From Streptomyces sp. AP-93 (GTDB lineage: Bacteria; Actinomycetota; Actinomycetes; Streptomycetales; Streptomycetaceae): a stretch of 64,000 bases of DNA. Positions 36,482 to 45,057 of the stretch are shown in pieces. The stretch is from contig NZ_JALGBX010000022.1 in NCBI RefSeq assembly GCF_022808175.1, positions 105,271-169,270 of the forward strand, given 5' to 3'. Within the stretch, counting starts at the first letter, position 1; each line of letters starts with the position of its first letter. The notes under the pieces were generated by a model. That model was not told the DNA's origin. It did no database searches and was given only the letters and a program-made list of their open reading frames with translations. The position numbers and the translations under genes were made by a program.

Positions 36482-36750
36482 GCGACGTCCTTCTGCTCGG
36501 CGTGGCTGTCGGACTGCCCTCCGTGGGCCCGGCGGAATTCCTCCCGGGTCGCGTCGATCTCCTCCGCGGTGATCGGCCCGTGCTCCGCCTCCGCCACGGC
36601 GACGAGCTCCGCCAGGTTGTCCCGTTCGATCTGGCGGGCCACGGCGGCGGTGACGTAGGCGGAGAGGCCGGAGGGGCCGCTGCGGGCGCGAGCGGCCTCG
36701 GCGATGTCGCGGGGCATCGAGATGGAGTACTTCTGGGTGGCATCGCTCAT
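36478..36750 (-). CDS. ribbon-helix-helix-type antitoxin
   Basis: 90 residues. The N-terminal KYSISMPRDIAEAARAR strand-helix followed by SAYVTAAVARQIERDNL is RHH-like (DNA binding and dimerisation); the acidic C-terminus would bind the PIN toxin. The start MSDATQKYS at 36750 is chosen, 22 codons inside the longest frame. Confidence 0.78.
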   Translation of the reverse strand: MSDATQKYSISMPRDIAEAARARSGPSGLSAYVTAAVARQIERDNLAELVAVAEAEHGPITAEEIDATREEFRRAHGGQSDSHAEQKDVA

Positions 36751-36887
36751 GCCACCCATGCTACTTCCGATGCTACCGCCGCGTTCGGCGTGTGGGGCGT
36801 AGAGGTACATGCGCATAGGCTCTCGGCATATGCGGACCCCTGGGCGCCCTTTCGTGCCGGTTCGCTCGATGGGGTGGCGGCCCGCCC

Positions 36888-37496
36888 TCAGTCCGTGCGC
36901 AGGCGGGCGTGGAGGTGTTCGTCGTGCCAGCCGTCCGCGTGGAGGAGGGCGCCGCGCATGGTGCCCTCCAGCGGGTAGCCGGACTTCAGGGCGACGCGGC
37001 AGGACGCCGGGTTGGCCACGGAGTGGGTGATGCGCAGGCGGTGCAGGCCGAGGTCCTCGAAGGCCCAGCGGGTCAGGACGGACAGGCCCTCGGCGGTGGC
37101 TCCGCTGCCGCGGCCGGCCGGGAGGAGCCAGTACATGAACTCCCCGCTGCCGCCCGGCAGGTCGAGGTCGGCGAGGCCGATCAGGCCGACCGCGGGGCTG
37201 CCGTCGCTGCCGTCGCCGTCGTCGACTCCTTCGGCGGGGGCCAGGGCCCAGACCGCCGAGCGTTCCGCGTGCCAGCGTTCGCGCCAGCGGGCGATGCGGG
37301 TGACGGCCCGGGCCTCGGTGAGCGGGTCCGGGCGGTTCCAGTGCCGGATGTCCGGGTCGGCGTATGCGGCCACGAGCGCGGGGGCGTCGTAAGGCTCCCA
37401 GGGGCGCAGGCGCATCCCGCAGGGGAGGTCGTACGAAGGCTGGGTGAGGGCGGCCATCCGGCCCGGCGGGACGACGGCCGGTATCGAGTCGGTCAT
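36888..37496 (-). CDS. GNAT acetyltransferase (RimJ/RimL type)
   Basis: 202 residues. RimJ/L-like pattern: MRLRPWEPYDAPALVAAYAD, GLIGLADL, YWLLPAGRGSGATAEGLSVL (acetyl-CoA loop with the Q/R-x-x-G-x-G/A type motif) and LHRLRITHSVANPASCRVAL. Probably acetylates an amino-terminal or small amine. It is isolated, with no partner gene. Confidence 0.8.
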   Translation of the reverse strand: MTDSIPAVVPPGRMAALTQPSYDLPCGMRLRPWEPYDAPALVAAYADPDIRHWNRPDPLTEARAVTRIARWRERWHAERSAVWALAPAEGVDDGDGSDGSPAVGLIGLADLDLPGGSGEFMYWLLPAGRGSGATAEGLSVLTRWAFEDLGLHRLRITHSVANPASCRVALKSGYPLEGTMRGALLHADGWHDEHLHARLRTD

Positions 37497-37552
37497 CGGA
37501 TCATCATGGACCGTCGGGGCGCGCGTGCCGGCACTGGTGCCGCCGTCGGGGG

Positions 37553-37678
37553 GTGGCCGACCCGCCGGTGCTGGTGATGCAGGGGACGGCCGACACGGTC
37601 ATCAACCCGAACTCCACCGACGCGTACGTGAAGCGGGCCTGCCGGTTCGGCGAGCCGGCTCCGTCCAACTGCCCGTGA
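37553..37678 (+). pseudogene. C-terminal remnant of a secretory lipase (alpha/beta hydrolase)
   Basis: 42 codons reading VADPPVLVMQGTADTVINPN and ending FGEPAPSNCP, the catalytic-Asp region of LIP-type lipases. No N-terminal part is nearby and no ribosome site precedes it. It looks like debris left between the acetyltransferase and the murP tail. Confidence 0.6.
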
Positions 37679-37703
37679 CGGACGGCAGTTTCGCGCAGTG
37701 AAT

Positions 37704-37744
37704 GAAGGCTCCCGGCCGGTGGACCACACCGGCCGGGAGCCTTC
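37704..37744. terminator. terminator formerly ending the mur operon
   Basis: Perfect 18-bp stem (37704-37721 with 37727-37744), 5-base loop. It lies 34 bases past the displaced murP tail and was probably its terminator before the insertion. Confidence 0.8.
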
Positions 37745-37777
37745 GTACGTGGGGGCCCGGTGTCAGTGGCCCCGCCG

Positions 37778-37927
37778 TCAGCGGCCCGCGGGGACCGGCG
37801 CGGAGTCCGGGGTGCCGGCGGGCTCGGCCACGGGCGCCGCCGCGGTCTCCGGGGCCGTTTCCGCGTCCGGTGCGGTGTTGAACTCGGCCAGCATCTGGTG
37901 TGTTAACTGCACCTTCTCTGGCTCGTT
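37778..37927 (-). pseudogene. murP: displaced original 3' end of murP
   Basis: Minus-strand frame reading NEPEKVQLTHQMLAEFNTAP and on to a Pro/Ala-rich end SAPVPAGR, with no start of its own. The NEP at its left meets the NEP at codon 480-482 of murP across the recombinase element, in the same phase: the core is AACGAGCC here and AATGAGCC at 42577-42584. Rejoined, murP would have about 528 codons. Confidence 0.75.
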
Positions 37928-37964
37928 GGGCAGGGCGATGTTTCCCCGCTCAAGGAGAGCCCGC

Positions 37965-39167
37965 ATGAAACCCAACCTGCACCACGACTTGATCGAAGGC
38001 CGCGCCGGTGTGCCTCGCCTCGGGTCGGTGGCCAAACTGGAGACCCAGCACCCTCCGTACGCGGTCCTCACCGTGTCCGGTGAGGTGGTCGAGCCCGCCC
38101 TCTCGTACCTCCGGGACCTGGCGCTCAGCGACAACAGCCCGCTGACCGGCCGCAGCTACGCGCACGACCTTCTGCGCTGGTTCCGGCTGCTGTGGTTCCT
38201 CGATCTGCCGTGGGACAAGGCGTCCGAGGCGGAGGCCGCCGCCCTCGTGGGGTGGCTCCGTACGGCACCCAACCCGCAGCGCCGCCGCAGCAGTCTTGAC
38301 TCGCCACGGCCAGGGTCGGTGAACCCCCGCACCGGTAAGCGGTACCTCCAGGCCGGCTATGCACCGAGCACGATCAACCACGCATTGACCGTGGTCAGCA
38401 GCTTCTACGCCTTCCACCGTCACTACGGACGTGGCCCGCTGACCAACCCCGTCCCGGAGTCGCTCGCACAACGAAGGGCGCTGGCACACCGAAACTCCAC
38501 CGAGCCGGCGCAGCCATTCCGGCGGGCCCGGCTACGGCAGCGAGTGTCGAAGGGCGACCCAAGGGCGATTCCCGACGTTCTGTGGGACGAGTTCTTCGAA
38601 GCGATGACGCATGACCGGGACAGGGCCGCTGTCCTGCTCTACGTCTCCAGCGGTGCCCGAGCCGAAGAGCTTCTGGGGGTCACCCCGGCCGATATCGACT
38701 GGTCACGGCAGGTCTTCCACGTGATCTCCAAAGGGACCAAGGAACGGGACCCCGTACCGGCCAGCCCGCAGGCCCTCATCGTGCTCGCGGCCTACCTCGA
38801 CTCCATCGGCTTGCCCGCGGCCCACGAGCCCGTGCTGCGGACGCGGCGCGGCCCCGACAAGCCGCTGAGCTACTGGGCGATGCGCCGGGTCATCCAGCGG
38901 GCCAACGCGAAGCTCGGTACGAACTGGACGCTGCACGATCTTCGCCACACGGCAGCCAGTCGTATGGCGAACGACCCGAACCTGACCCTGACCGAGGTCC
39001 GGGCGATCCTCCGGCATGCGGACCTGGCGACCACGGGCCGCTACCTCAACGCCCGCGTCGAGGACCTCTTCGATGCCCTGCAGGAGCACTACAACCGGCC
39101 CAAGGTCGTGCGCAGTATTGCGCCTGGCTACGACGAGGACGACTTCAAGGCGGTGTTCGGTGCCTAA
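37965..39167 (+). CDS. tyrosine recombinase, Tn554 TnpA-like
   Basis: 400 residues. N-terminal SAM-like core-binding domain (about 45-185), then a catalytic domain with Arg232 (SGARAEELLG), Lys256 (SKGTKERD), His324-x-x-Arg327 (HDLRHTAASRM), His351 and the nucleophile Tyr360 (LRHADLATTGRYL). All pentad residues are present. The ATG at 37965 follows AAGGAG. It overlaps the next recombinase by eight bases, implying coupled expression. Confidence 0.9.
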   Translation: MKPNLHHDLIEGRAGVPRLGSVAKLETQHPPYAVLTVSGEVVEPALSYLRDLALSDNSPLTGRSYAHDLLRWFRLLWFLDLPWDKASEAEAAALVGWLRTAPNPQRRRSSLDSPRPGSVNPRTGKRYLQAGYAPSTINHALTVVSSFYAFHRHYGRGPLTNPVPESLAQRRALAHRNSTEPAQPFRRARLRQRVSKGDPRAIPDVLWDEFFEAMTHDRDRAAVLLYVSSGARAEELLGVTPADIDWSRQVFHVISKGTKERDPVPASPQALIVLAAYLDSIGLPAAHEPVLRTRRGPDKPLSYWAMRRVIQRANAKLGTNWTLHDLRHTAASRMANDPNLTLTEVRAILRHADLATTGRYLNARVEDLFDALQEHYNRPKVVRSIAPGYDEDDFKAVFGA

Positions 39168-41649
39168 CCGTCACACTCCCGACACCTACACCGCGCGAAA
39201 CCGCCGCGTCGCCTCCTACCGAGAGGGTGCACGGCTAGAGGCGCCGAGGAGCCGGTTCTCCACTGCATCTGTGAAGGCCGCACCGGCACCGCGGCCAGAG
39301 GTCCCGCCGGCGCCGTTCGGGGATCTCTCCCGGGCGACGTTGGAAGAGGTCCGGGAGATCGCCACAGGAGCACTCAAGGGGCGTTCAGACCGTTCCCACG
39401 CGAACAAGCGGCGCCGTGGGATGAACATGCTGCTCGCCCACTTGGAGACACTGCCAGGGGAGACCTGGCAGCAACGGTGGGAGGCGAGCGGCTTCGACGG
39501 CGAGAACGCGCCCTCGGTCAACATCCTCGCGCGTGAGGGGTTCCAATACGACGGCTTCGACCTGATCACGGCCGCCAAGATGGCCTTCTGCCTTCGGGTG
39601 GTCCAGCCGTCGGTGTCAGGCTTCCGCGCCAACAAGTTCACGCGGTACGCCGAGCCCTTTCGGGAGATCCAGAACGACCCACTCCTGGACCGGTTCTTCG
39701 AGGCCGTTGACGGACACCCCACGATGGGACACGTCCACAAGGCACGCGCGAAGTTCGATCTCACCTGCGCGCTGACCACTCAGGGCATCGCACTCGAAGA
39801 TCTGACGCCTGCGGCTCTGCTGCACTACTCGCTGGAGTCGAAGCGTCTCGGGCTGACCCACGGGGCCAACAAGAACCACAATCGCTTCGCTGCGCTCGGT
39901 GCCTGGCAGTTGCTCCACGCCATGGGGCACTTTCCGGCTGAGACGCCACCGACGCTCAGGACGTTCGTGTACACCGGTCAGCGGACGATCGAGGAACTGG
40001 TGGACCGCTACGCGATCAAGAGCCTCTCAGTCCGACAGCTGTTGATCGACTACCTGACCCGCAGGCGGGCGGAGACTGACTACGTCACCGTCACCGGCCT
40101 TGCCCGGAACCTGGCCAAGCACTTCTGGGCCAAAATCGAGGAGCTCAGCCCAGGACACCCTGACCTGGTCCTCGGCCAAGACCTCTACGACCAATGGCGA
40201 GCCGAGCTCCAGACGTGCACCACTGGTGGCGGCCGGGAGCTGAGGAAGCGCCTGGACCCGGAATCCATCCTCCTTGCCGTTCGCGGCCTCTACGTCGACC
40301 TCCACAGCTGGGCTGTCGAAGAGCCGGAGCGGTGGGCGCAGTGGGTCGTTCCGTGCCCCATCCGTCCGCAGGATCTGAAGGGGTTCGGGAAGCGCAGGCG
40401 GGAGATCAATCGGCGAATGGCGGACCGGGTCCGCGTCCGGCAGCCGCTCCTGCCCGCGCTGGTGGCCCACGTAGAAGCACGCCACGAGTTCTACGCCGGT
40501 CTGCTGGATGCCGCTCGCCCGATCGCGCTCGGTGAGGAGTTCATCCACCAAGGGCGCCGCTACCGGCGCCGGAACTCCGACTATGACCGGCGCATGGCCG
40601 CGGCGGAGGCAGAGCCGGCGGTGAGGATCACGGAAGAGGAATCGGGTGAGCGGATCAACGTGACCGTTGTCGAGGACTCCGCCTTCTGGGAGTGGGCGGC
40701 AGTCGAGGTGCTGCGGCACAGCGGAATCCGGGTGGAGGAACTCTGCGAGCTCACGCACCTGAGCATCCGCCAGTACCAACGGCCTAACGGCGAGGTCATC
40801 GCCCTGTTGGTGGTCGCGCCGTCGAAGAGCGAGCGCGAGCGAGTGATTCCGATGTCGGCTGAGTTGTTTCACGCCGTCGCGCAAATCCTTCGCCGCCAAA
40901 CGCGCAATGGCAGGACCGTCCCCCTGGTGACCCGGTACGACCCGCACGAGCGGACGTGGTCGGAGCGGCTGCCTTTCCTCATGCAGCGACATATCGGGAC
41001 CGCGATCGGCGTCATGTCTGGCGCAACGGTCCTGAGCATGCTTGACCGCAGCTGCAAAGAGCTGGCCGAGATCAACTCCGCCTTTGAGGGCCTGAAGTTC
41101 ACCCCGCATGACTTCCGTCGGCTGTTTGCCACCGAGGTTGTCAACGGGGGCCTACCGATCCACATCGGCGCCGCCCTGCTCGGACACCTCAATCTGCAGA
41201 CGACTCAGGGTTACGTTGCGGTGTTCGCAGAGGATGTCGTCGGCCACTACCAGGCCTTCCTAAACCACCGGCGAACGCTGAGGCCAGAGGTGGAATACGG
41301 CGAGGTCACACCACAGGAATGGGACGAGTTCGAGGAGCACTTCGACAAGCGCAAGGTCGAGCTGGGCAACTGCGCGCGTCCCTACGGGACGCCCTGCCAG
41401 CACGAGCACGCCTGCATCCGCTGCCCCATGCTCCAGATCAATCCCAAGATGCTGCCGCGACTCGTGGAGCTGGAGAAGGACCTCCTTCTACGCCGTAAGA
41501 AGGCGGAAGAGGAGCAGTGGCTCGGCGAGATCGACGGAATCGACATGACGCTGACGTTCCTGCGGACCAAGCAGGCCGAGGCGGCTCGGACTGCTCAGCG
41601 GACCGTGGTGGATCTCGGCTTGCCGCGCCCCCGCTCTGTGGGCCGGTGA
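39160..41649 (+). CDS. large tyrosine recombinase, Tn554 TnpB-like
   Basis: 829 residues, longer than Tn554 TnpB (about 630). Catalytic motifs: HSGIRVEELCELT (Arg), PSKSERERVIP (Lys region), TPHDFRRLFATE (His-x-x-Arg) and GHLNLQTTQGYVAVF (His and Tyr). A C-terminal Cys cluster (NCARPYGTPCQHEHACIRC) probably binds zinc, as in other TnpB recombinases. GTG start at 39160 inside the end of the first recombinase. Confidence 0.88.
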   Translation: MPNRHTPDTYTARNRRVASYREGARLEAPRSRFSTASVKAAPAPRPEVPPAPFGDLSRATLEEVREIATGALKGRSDRSHANKRRRGMNMLLAHLETLPGETWQQRWEASGFDGENAPSVNILAREGFQYDGFDLITAAKMAFCLRVVQPSVSGFRANKFTRYAEPFREIQNDPLLDRFFEAVDGHPTMGHVHKARAKFDLTCALTTQGIALEDLTPAALLHYSLESKRLGLTHGANKNHNRFAALGAWQLLHAMGHFPAETPPTLRTFVYTGQRTIEELVDRYAIKSLSVRQLLIDYLTRRRAETDYVTVTGLARNLAKHFWAKIEELSPGHPDLVLGQDLYDQWRAELQTCTTGGGRELRKRLDPESILLAVRGLYVDLHSWAVEEPERWAQWVVPCPIRPQDLKGFGKRRREINRRMADRVRVRQPLLPALVAHVEARHEFYAGLLDAARPIALGEEFIHQGRRYRRRNSDYDRRMAAAEAEPAVRITEEESGERINVTVVEDSAFWEWAAVEVLRHSGIRVEELCELTHLSIRQYQRPNGEVIALLVVAPSKSERERVIPMSAELFHAVAQILRRQTRNGRTVPLVTRYDPHERTWSERLPFLMQRHIGTAIGVMSGATVLSMLDRSCKELAEINSAFEGLKFTPHDFRRLFATEVVNGGLPIHIGAALLGHLNLQTTQGYVAVFAEDVVGHYQAFLNHRRTLRPEVEYGEVTPQEWDEFEEHFDKRKVELGNCARPYGTPCQHEHACIRCPMLQINPKMLPRLVELEKDLLLRRKKAEEEQWLGEIDGIDMTLTFLRTKQAEAARTAQRTVVDLGLPRPRSVGR

Positions 41650-41716
41650 AGGAGAGGACCTTAATCAGCCGACACGCCTCTGGGGGTGGGGCCGAGAGCT
41701 GGGGAGGCGATCGAGC

Positions 41717-42451
41717 GTGGCCTTGTTTAGCCGACGCAAGAGCACTGGACCGGACTGGATCACGGATCTGCCGGGCAGGAGCAGGACAACCAGGCGGTTC
41801 TATCAGGCGTTGGTAGGTCGTCACCTGGACGTCTTGCGTACTACGCAAATCGCCCCTGCGGCGACGTGGGAGCAGGTGGCTTACGTAGCGATTGTCCACA
41901 ACAACTCTGTGCGGATTGCTGATCGCAACGCTGGCGGGGTTGACCTGCTTGATGCCGAGATCCAGGAGGCGATCCGCACGGCACTCGATCAGTTCGCGGC
42001 CCACCATGGTGTTCGAGGCAGCCTGGTCCGGGCGTGGGGGACCGCGAAACTGTTCAACGAGCGCTTCGCTTCAGGCTGGGAGCGATCCAGCACTGTCATC
42101 GGTTGGTGGCAGGAGCGGCCCATCGCCTTCGCCTGCATCATGCACCCGGTCAAGGAGGGTGAACCTCTGATCGACGGACTGCTGATCTTTGATCACGCTG
42201 TCTACGAGTTCACGCCCGACGCTGAGAGGCTGCCACAGGTTCACTGGAGCCGGATGCAAGTACGGGAGGCGGAAGAGCCGGTACGGGGAGCAACGACTCT
42301 GCACCTGGACGCCGCTACGGGCTATGCGCGTGCCGACATCGCCAGCGATGCAGTGATCATTCTGCAGACCATGCAAGGGCCTCTCTTCACGGACCCTGAC
42401 ATGCCTGTGCCGAAGGTCAAGAAGCGGCGCAATTGGGGATCTACTGGCTGA
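41717..42451 (+). CDS. third gene of the recombinase element (TnpC position), unknown
   Basis: 244 residues, GTG start after GGGGAGG. I do not recognise the family: no recombinase motif, no HTH visible, predicted soluble alpha/beta, with Trp-rich segment VIGWWQERPIAFACIMHP and a basic end VKKRRNWGSTG. By position it corresponds to the accessory TnpC of Tn554, but it is twice as long, so it may be cargo instead. Confidence 0.6.
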   Translation: MALFSRRKSTGPDWITDLPGRSRTTRRFYQALVGRHLDVLRTTQIAPAATWEQVAYVAIVHNNSVRIADRNAGGVDLLDAEIQEAIRTALDQFAAHHGVRGSLVRAWGTAKLFNERFASGWERSSTVIGWWQERPIAFACIMHPVKEGEPLIDGLLIFDHAVYEFTPDAERLPQVHWSRMQVREAEEPVRGATTLHLDAATGYARADIASDAVIILQTMQGPLFTDPDMPVPKVKKRRNWGSTG

Positions 42452-42482
42452 GGCCGCCGGAGCACCGATGCTCCGGCGGCCT
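42451..42482. terminator. hairpin at the right end of the element
   Basis: Perfect 14-bp stem (42451-42464 with 42469-42482) and a 4-base loop between the convergent third gene and murP; it may end both transcripts. Confidence 0.8.
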
Positions 42483-42497
42483 TCGGCCACTACTCGC

Positions 42498-44021
42498 TCA
42501 GCGAGTCAGAACTGCTTCCTCTTCCGGTGCTGTACTCGTTACCGGTTCCTCAGAAGTGGACTGCTCCTCTTCACTAGGCTCATTGAGTGAAGTGCAGAGA
42601 AGCTGGGTGAAGCCGAAGAAGTAGGTGGCTGCGAAGCCCACGAGGTAGCCGACGGCCAGGCCGCCCGCGTAGATCGCGATGGTGAGGCCCATGCCCGACT
42701 TGCCGTCCAGCAGCGGGAACAGCGCCCAGCCCGAGGGGCCGATGGCGGTGGAGCCGAAGGCGGTGCCCAGCTGGTTGAAGAGGCCTACGAAGGCTCCGCC
42801 CGCGGCGCCGCCGATGCAGGCGGTGATGAAGGGGCGGCCCAGGGGCAGGGAGACACCGTAGATGAGGGGTTCGCCCACGCCCAGGAAGCCGGCCGGGAGG
42901 GCGGACTTGATGGTGGCGCGGATCGAGCGGTTGTGCGGGAGCTTGTAGTAGACGGCGATGGCCGCGCCGACCTGGCCCGCGCCCGCCATGGCGAGGATGG
43001 GGAGCAGTACGGTGAAGCCGGTCTGCTCGATCAGGGTGGTGTGGATGGGGATCAGGGCCTGGTGCAGGCCCAGCATGACCAGCGGGAGGAAGAGCCCGCC
43101 GAGGACCAGGCCCGCGAAGGCCCCGCCGGTGGCGAGCAGCCAGGTGGCGAAGGTGCCGATGGCGCTGGAGACCTCACCCGCGACGAACATCAGGCCGAAG
43201 ATGGTGACCAGGCCGGAGATGAGGACGGTGAGGGTGGGGGTGACCAGGACGTCCAGGGCCTCCGGGACCCACTTGCGGCACCACTTCTCCACCTGGACGG
43301 CGAGCAGCGCGGCCGCCAGTGCGCCGAGTACGCCGCCCTGGCCGGGGGAGAGCTGCTGGCCGAAGGCGTCGATCTTCGCGACGCCCGGGAAGACGATGAT
43401 CGCGGCGACCGCGCCGCCGAGGATGGCGGTGCCGCCGAACTCCTTGGCCGTGTTGTAGCCGACGAAGACCGCGATCAGGGACATGAATCCGGAGGCCATC
43501 GCGGCGAGCGCCGGGACGACGGCGGGCACCCAGCCCATGTTGGTGAGGAAGCCGTTGAGGCCGGCGATGATGCCGCAGCCGATCAGGGCGGGGATCAGCG
43601 GGACGAAGATGTTCGCGATGCGGCGCAGGAACAGCTTGAAGGGGGTGGAGTTCTTCGCCTTCTGGGCGTTCTTGATGGCCGCGCCCTGGGCGGCGAGTTC
43701 ATCGGCGGTCACGGTGTGGGGGGTCCCGGTGCCGGGGGCGGCGGGCGCCGGGGCGGCCGCGCGGGCTTCCGCGACCAGGGCCTCGAACTCGGGCGTGACG
43801 CGGGCGACGGTGCCCGGTCCCAGCACGATCTGGTAGGTGTCGTCCTCGACGACGCCCATCACGGCGGGGAGGGCCTTGAGGGCCTCGTCCTGGACCAGGG
43901 AGCGGTCGCGCAGGGTGATGCGCAGCCGCGTCATGCAGTGCGCGATGGAGAGGATGTTGTCCGGACCGCCGACCAGGGGAAGGATCGCGGCGGCTGTGGC
44001 GCGGTTCTTGTCAGTGGACAT
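42498..44021 (-). CDS. murP: PTS EIIBC for N-acetylmuramic acid, C-terminus replaced by element sequence
   Basis: 507 residues. EIIB domain first, with the phosphorylated Cys29 in AHCMTRLRITLRD; then a Pro/Ala linker and the EIIC membrane domain (about 130-475) with GVGEPLIYGVSLPLG. No EIIA, so it relies on another. It imports and phosphorylates the sugar; murQ next to it points to MurNAc. The last 28 residues (after codon 480; Glu/Ser/Thr-rich, ending EEEAVLTR) come from the inserted element and differ in composition. The EIIC core is intact, so function may persist. Confidence 0.85.
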   Translation of the reverse strand: MSTDKNRATAAAILPLVGGPDNILSIAHCMTRLRITLRDRSLVQDEALKALPAVMGVVEDDTYQIVLGPGTVARVTPEFEALVAEARAAAPAPAAPGTGTPHTVTADELAAQGAAIKNAQKAKNSTPFKLFLRRIANIFVPLIPALIGCGIIAGLNGFLTNMGWVPAVVPALAAMASGFMSLIAVFVGYNTAKEFGGTAILGGAVAAIIVFPGVAKIDAFGQQLSPGQGGVLGALAAALLAVQVEKWCRKWVPEALDVLVTPTLTVLISGLVTIFGLMFVAGEVSSAIGTFATWLLATGGAFAGLVLGGLFLPLVMLGLHQALIPIHTTLIEQTGFTVLLPILAMAGAGQVGAAIAVYYKLPHNRSIRATIKSALPAGFLGVGEPLIYGVSLPLGRPFITACIGGAAGGAFVGLFNQLGTAFGSTAIGPSGWALFPLLDGKSGMGLTIAIYAGGLAVGYLVGFAATYFFGFTQLLCTSLNEPSEEEQSTSEEPVTSTAPEEEAVLTR

Positions 44022-44085
44022 CGTGGTGTTCGCCTTGCTGCTGGGGGTCAGCGGGGGTGGGCAGGGTGGCCAGGGGCGGGGTGGG

Positions 44086-45012
44086 TCAGCGCGGGGGCTG
44101 GGTGAGGGCGGCCCGGAGGTGGCCCCGTGAGGCGGTGAGCAGTTCGGCGGCCGTGGGGCCGTCGACTCCGCCGAGGATGACGAGGATGGCCTGCTTGACC
44201 TCGCCGTCGGCGGCGGTGAGCGCGGCCTCGATCTCGGCGTCGGGGGCGCCGGTGGCCAGCGAGACGATGCGGCGGGCGCGGGCGCGCAGCTTCTCGTTGG
44301 AGGAGCGCATGTCGACCATCAGGTTTCCGTACGTCTTGCCGAGCCGGATCATCGTGAGGGTCGAGATGAGGTTGAGGACGAGCTTCTGCGCGGTGCCGGC
44401 CTTCAACCGGGTGGACCCGGTGAGGAGTTCGGGGCCGACGACCACCTCGATGCCGTGGTCGGCGGCGGCGGCGAGCGCGGAGCCGGCGTTGCAGGACAGG
44501 CCGACGGTGAGCGCCCCGCGGTCGCGGGCGAACTCGACGGCGCCGATCGCGTACGGGGTGCGGCCGGAGGCGGAGATCCCGATGACGGTGTCGTCGGCGG
44601 TCAGGGCCAGCGCGGTCAGGTCCTCGGCGGCCAGTTCCCTGGAGTCCTCGGCGCCTTCGACGGCCTTGACCATGGCGGAGGGGCCGCCCGCGATCAGGCC
44701 GACGACCTCGGAGGGGTCGGTGTTGAAGGTGGGCGGGCACTCGCTGGCGTCCAGTACGCCCATCCGGCCGGCGGTGCCGGCGCCCGCGTAGATCAGGCGG
44801 CCGCCGCGGGCCATCCGCTCGGCGATCCCGTCGATGGCGGCGGCGATCGTCTCCAGCTCGCCGGCGACGGCGGCCGGGACGGTGGCGTCCTCGGCGTTCA
44901 TCAGGCGGGCGATCTCCAGGGTGGACAGCCGGTCGATCTCGGCCAGTTCGGGGCGGAAGGCCTCGGTGGTCAAGGTGGCGAGCTGGGCGCGGAGTTCGGC
45001 GTACGCGGTCAT
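44086..45012 (-). CDS. murQ: N-acetylmuramic acid-6-phosphate etherase
   Basis: 308 residues, SIS-domain lyase splitting the lactyl ether of MurNAc-6-P to give GlcNAc-6-P and D-lactate; GlcNAc-6-P then goes to NagA (encoded at 3748-4917). Motifs: YAGAGTAGRMGVLDASECPP, GLIAGG, EDSRE (catalytic Glu), GISASGRTPY, LLTGSTRLKAGTAQK and the C-terminal LGGVDGPTA helix pair. ATG at 45012. Confidence 0.95.
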   Translation of the reverse strand: MTAYAELRAQLATLTTEAFRPELAEIDRLSTLEIARLMNAEDATVPAAVAGELETIAAAIDGIAERMARGGRLIYAGAGTAGRMGVLDASECPPTFNTDPSEVVGLIAGGPSAMVKAVEGAEDSRELAAEDLTALALTADDTVIGISASGRTPYAIGAVEFARDRGALTVGLSCNAGSALAAAADHGIEVVVGPELLTGSTRLKAGTAQKLVLNLISTLTMIRLGKTYGNLMVDMRSSNEKLRARARRIVSLATGAPDAEIEAALTAADGEVKQAILVILGGVDGPTAAELLTASRGHLRAALTQPPR

Positions 45013-45057
45013 GGGCTTCGGCTCCTGAGGTCCTGGCTGGTGCTGGTGCTGTTGCCG

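Larger units (their letters stand above)
37920..42584 (+). mobile_element. Tn554-like site-specific element inserted in murP
   Basis: About 4.66 kb bounded by two near-identical 8-base words (ggctcgtt at 37920 and ggctcatt at 42577). It holds two overlapping tyrosine recombinase genes and a third small gene, the TnpA-TnpB-TnpC layout of Tn554. GC is lower than the surroundings. No resistance or other cargo is seen. There are no terminal inverted repeats, as expected for Tn554-type elements. Confidence 0.8.

Noticed and set aside
36068..36750. Defence island around the PIN/RHH pair
   Set aside because: Neighbours are a GYD protein and an acetyltransferase; no restriction or other defence genes are present.
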